A DNA stretch of 64,000 bases, taken from assembly GCA_902776185.1 (NCBI GenBank), contig CACYPH010000014.1, positions 1-64,000 of the forward strand. The letters run 5' to 3'. The position numbers were made by a program, and so were the translations under genes. The notes beneath the pieces are model-generated. The model saw only the letters and a program-made list of their open reading frames with translations, was not told where the DNA came from and ran no database searches. Positions 62,534-64,000 of the stretch are shown piece after piece. Each line of letters opens with the position of its first letter. Position 1 is the first letter of the stretch. This DNA comes from an uncultured Ruminococcus sp. GTDB lineage: Bacteria > Bacillota > Clostridia > Oscillospirales > Acutalibacteraceae.

Positions 62534-64000
62534 TGCCTACACAACCGCGATACAGAATATTCACGTGCCGTCCTCCGCTGTTGAAAAAGCGCTGAAAGCG
62601 GCAAAAGTCAAAAAAGAAGAAAAGCATCGTTATCTTCGTCCGATGGCGATCGCGGCTTCGATCGTGTTGGTCATGGTGGGTGCGCTCTTGATTTACGGCG
62701 TATTCGTCGCGCCGGTATCTCAGATCATTTTGGACAGCCGCGAGAGTGTGACGATTACCTTGAACAGTCGAGGCAATGTACTGTCGGCGGTCGGCTATTC
62801 TGATCTCAGCGGAAAATCTGCTGAGGAAGCAGTCGCGTTGATTGCCGAGGATATGATCGAATCGGGTGCGCTGACTGAGGATGAAAACACGCTGATCATC
62901 GGCGTTTCTGATAATGCGGCGATAACGCCGAAGCAGCTTGTCGAATGGGCGGCTGAGGTATTTGAAAAAGAGAAATTTGACGGTTGTCCGGTGGCGCTGT
63001 CTTTTGAGAAGAATGCTGATGCAAGGTATCATCAAAGCATTTCACGCGCATGTCTGATCGATCTAATACATTCATACGACAGTTCGCTGAGCGTAGAAAA
63101 CCTGAAAGCGCTGTCAAGCAATGACTTATGTCTGCTGTTAAAAGATATCAGAAATGACAAGATTGTGATGACGGGGTCGCCGTCCGAGAGTGCGTACATC
63201 GGCTTTGACGGCGCTGTGAATAAGGCGCTTATGCTCAGCGGGTTCAAAGAAAACGAGCTCAGCAATATGTCTGTTGCTTACAGTGTTTATCACGGCAAGC
63301 TCATTTATCTGGTAAGGCTGAACGCAGGAGAAAACAGCGAGGCGTACTTTATCAATGCTCTTACCGGGGCAACCGAACAGGCGATCAAGGCATCTGCTAA
63401 AGACATCGATAAGGCGGTAGAGGAAGCAATCCAAACGCCGTCAAAGCAGGAATCGACGGAGAAGTCGACTTATTCGGCAGTCGTGCCGACATCAGCGCCG
63501 GTCACTCAATTGCCGACCGTGCCGATGACGGAAACATCAACGGATGAAGACCGCCCGCCGATCGATGACCCGACAGATGCGCCGCAGTCGCCCGATTCAA
63601 CCGACAATATCCCCACGACTGCGCCGATCACGCCGACACAAACGCCGACGACCGCTGAATCTGCGGACTATCGGAGCATTTCGATCACACTCAAGGAACT
63701 GAGCTTTGTCGTGCTGTCGCCGCCCGAAAACGCATCGGCTGTCAGTTATCAGACACTCTTTGAGGGGCAATATTTTGAACCCCGAAAGGGAGAGAAAATC
63801 AACGGCGGCGAGGTCGCCGTAATCACGAATTACAGTCAGTTACAGGCATTTTTGAAAAAACATCCATACGCCTATACCGACAAAAACGGCAGCACATTGA
63901 AAAACTCCTACACTGCCGAATATTTTAATACGCATTACATTCTCGTCTCGGCGTGTACTGTCTCGGACGCGAGCTACTACACGACCGTTACCGAACTGAG
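62523..64000 (+). CDS. RsgI-like membrane anti-sigma factor (runs off the window)
   Basis: The reading frame starts at a GTG (62523-62525) inside the sigma gene, with AGGAGGG upstream, and is open to the right edge: at least 492 residues. A short cytoplasmic part (1-40) precedes a transmembrane helix (41-63). An RsgI-type middle domain (about 65-135) contains ILDSRESVTITLN and LSGKSAEEAVALIAEDMIESGALTEDEN. A PepSY-like segment (about 223-292) is followed by a Pro/Thr/Ser linker (about 300-385) and the start of a C-terminal domain. RsgI proteins hold their sigma factor until an outside signal is sensed. The Asn-Pro reported as the self-cleavage site of RsgI is replaced here by Arg-Glu. Confidence 0.75.
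   Translation, partial: MKINAYTTAIQNIHVPSSAVEKALKAAKVKKEEKHRYLRPMAIAASIVLVMVGALLIYGVFVAPVSQIILDSRESVTITLNSRGNVLSAVGYSDLSGKSAEEAVALIAEDMIESGALTEDENTLIIGVSDNAAITPKQLVEWAAEVFEKEKFDGCPVALSFEKNADARYHQSISRACLIDLIHSYDSSLSVENLKALSSNDLCLLLKDIRNDKIVMTGSPSESAYIGFDGAVNKALMLSGFKENELSNMSVAYSVYHGKLIYLVRLNAGENSEAYFINALTGATEQAIKASAKDIDKAVEEAIQTPSKQESTEKSTYSAVVPTSAPVTQLPTVPMTETSTDEDRPPIDDPTDAPQSPDSTDNIPTTAPITPTQTPTTAESADYRSISITLKELSFVVLSPPENASAVSYQTLFEGQYFEPRKGEKINGGEVAVITNYSQLQAFLKKHPYAYTDKNGSTLKNSYTAEYFNTHYILVSACTVSDASYYTTVTEL

Overview
The window is the replication-origin region of a Gram-positive Clostridia-class chromosome. The likely source is a Ruminococcus-like member of the Oscillospiraceae/Ruminococcaceae. 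The evidence is the order gyrA-gyrB-remB-recF-yaaA-dnaN-dnaA / rpmH-rnpA-yidD-yidC-jag-mnmE-mnmG-rsmG-parB, a clostridial rnfCDGEAB operon, an orphan spoVAE, a class III fructose-bisphosphatase, and two secreted proteins with dockerins of the 'DATxIQRxLA' type. The genus is an inference from gene content, not from a database search.

Layout. Positions 1-11.3 kb read leftward: a lipoprotein gene, gyrA, gyrB, two membrane zinc-ribbon genes, remB, recF, yaaA, dnaN and dnaA. The dnaA-dnaN spacer has a cluster of DnaA-box-like 9-mers, three GC palindromes and an A/T-rich tract, and is the best oriC candidate. The 0.7-kb dnaA/rpmH spacer holds divergent promoters. Rightward, 12-20 kb carries ribosome, RNase P, membrane-insertion and tRNA-modification genes, then parB, with three parS sites at 14.8, 17.8 and 18.9 kb. 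No parA is visible.

From 20 to 34 kb the content is mixed: an XRE regulator broken by one amber codon, a papain-like lipoprotein protease, a CotH-dockerin protein, ribF, a YfhO membrane protein, a GT2/GtrA pair, an RlmI-like methyltransferase and spoVAE, with two MITE-like elements around spoVAE. Next come the six-gene Rnf complex (34.8-39.8 kb), a Gld-like ABC exporter with a DUF4340 protein (39.9-44.8 kb), fbp, and a lipoprotein gene split by an inserted palindromic sequence. A copy of that insert lies inverted at the left edge of the window. htpG has a CIRCE operator over its promoter. Beyond it are an acyltransferase-like membrane protein, a secreted protein with an N-terminal dockerin and a beta-helix, and a TetR regulator.

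fakA, fakB, a GNAT protein, plsX and acpP form a fatty-acid activation and phospholipid-entry cluster (55-60 kb). The window closes with a beta-lactamase-fold lipoprotein, a PH-domain protein, and an ECF sigma factor translationally coupled to an RsgI-like anti-sigma protein that runs off the right edge.

Intergenic space is rich in dispersed palindromic repeats. I distinguish family A (six copies), family B (three), family C hairpins (three), two MITE-like elements and the insert that broke the lipoprotein gene. Several abut stop codons or ribosome-binding sites. No CRISPR array, rRNA, tRNA or prophage was seen.
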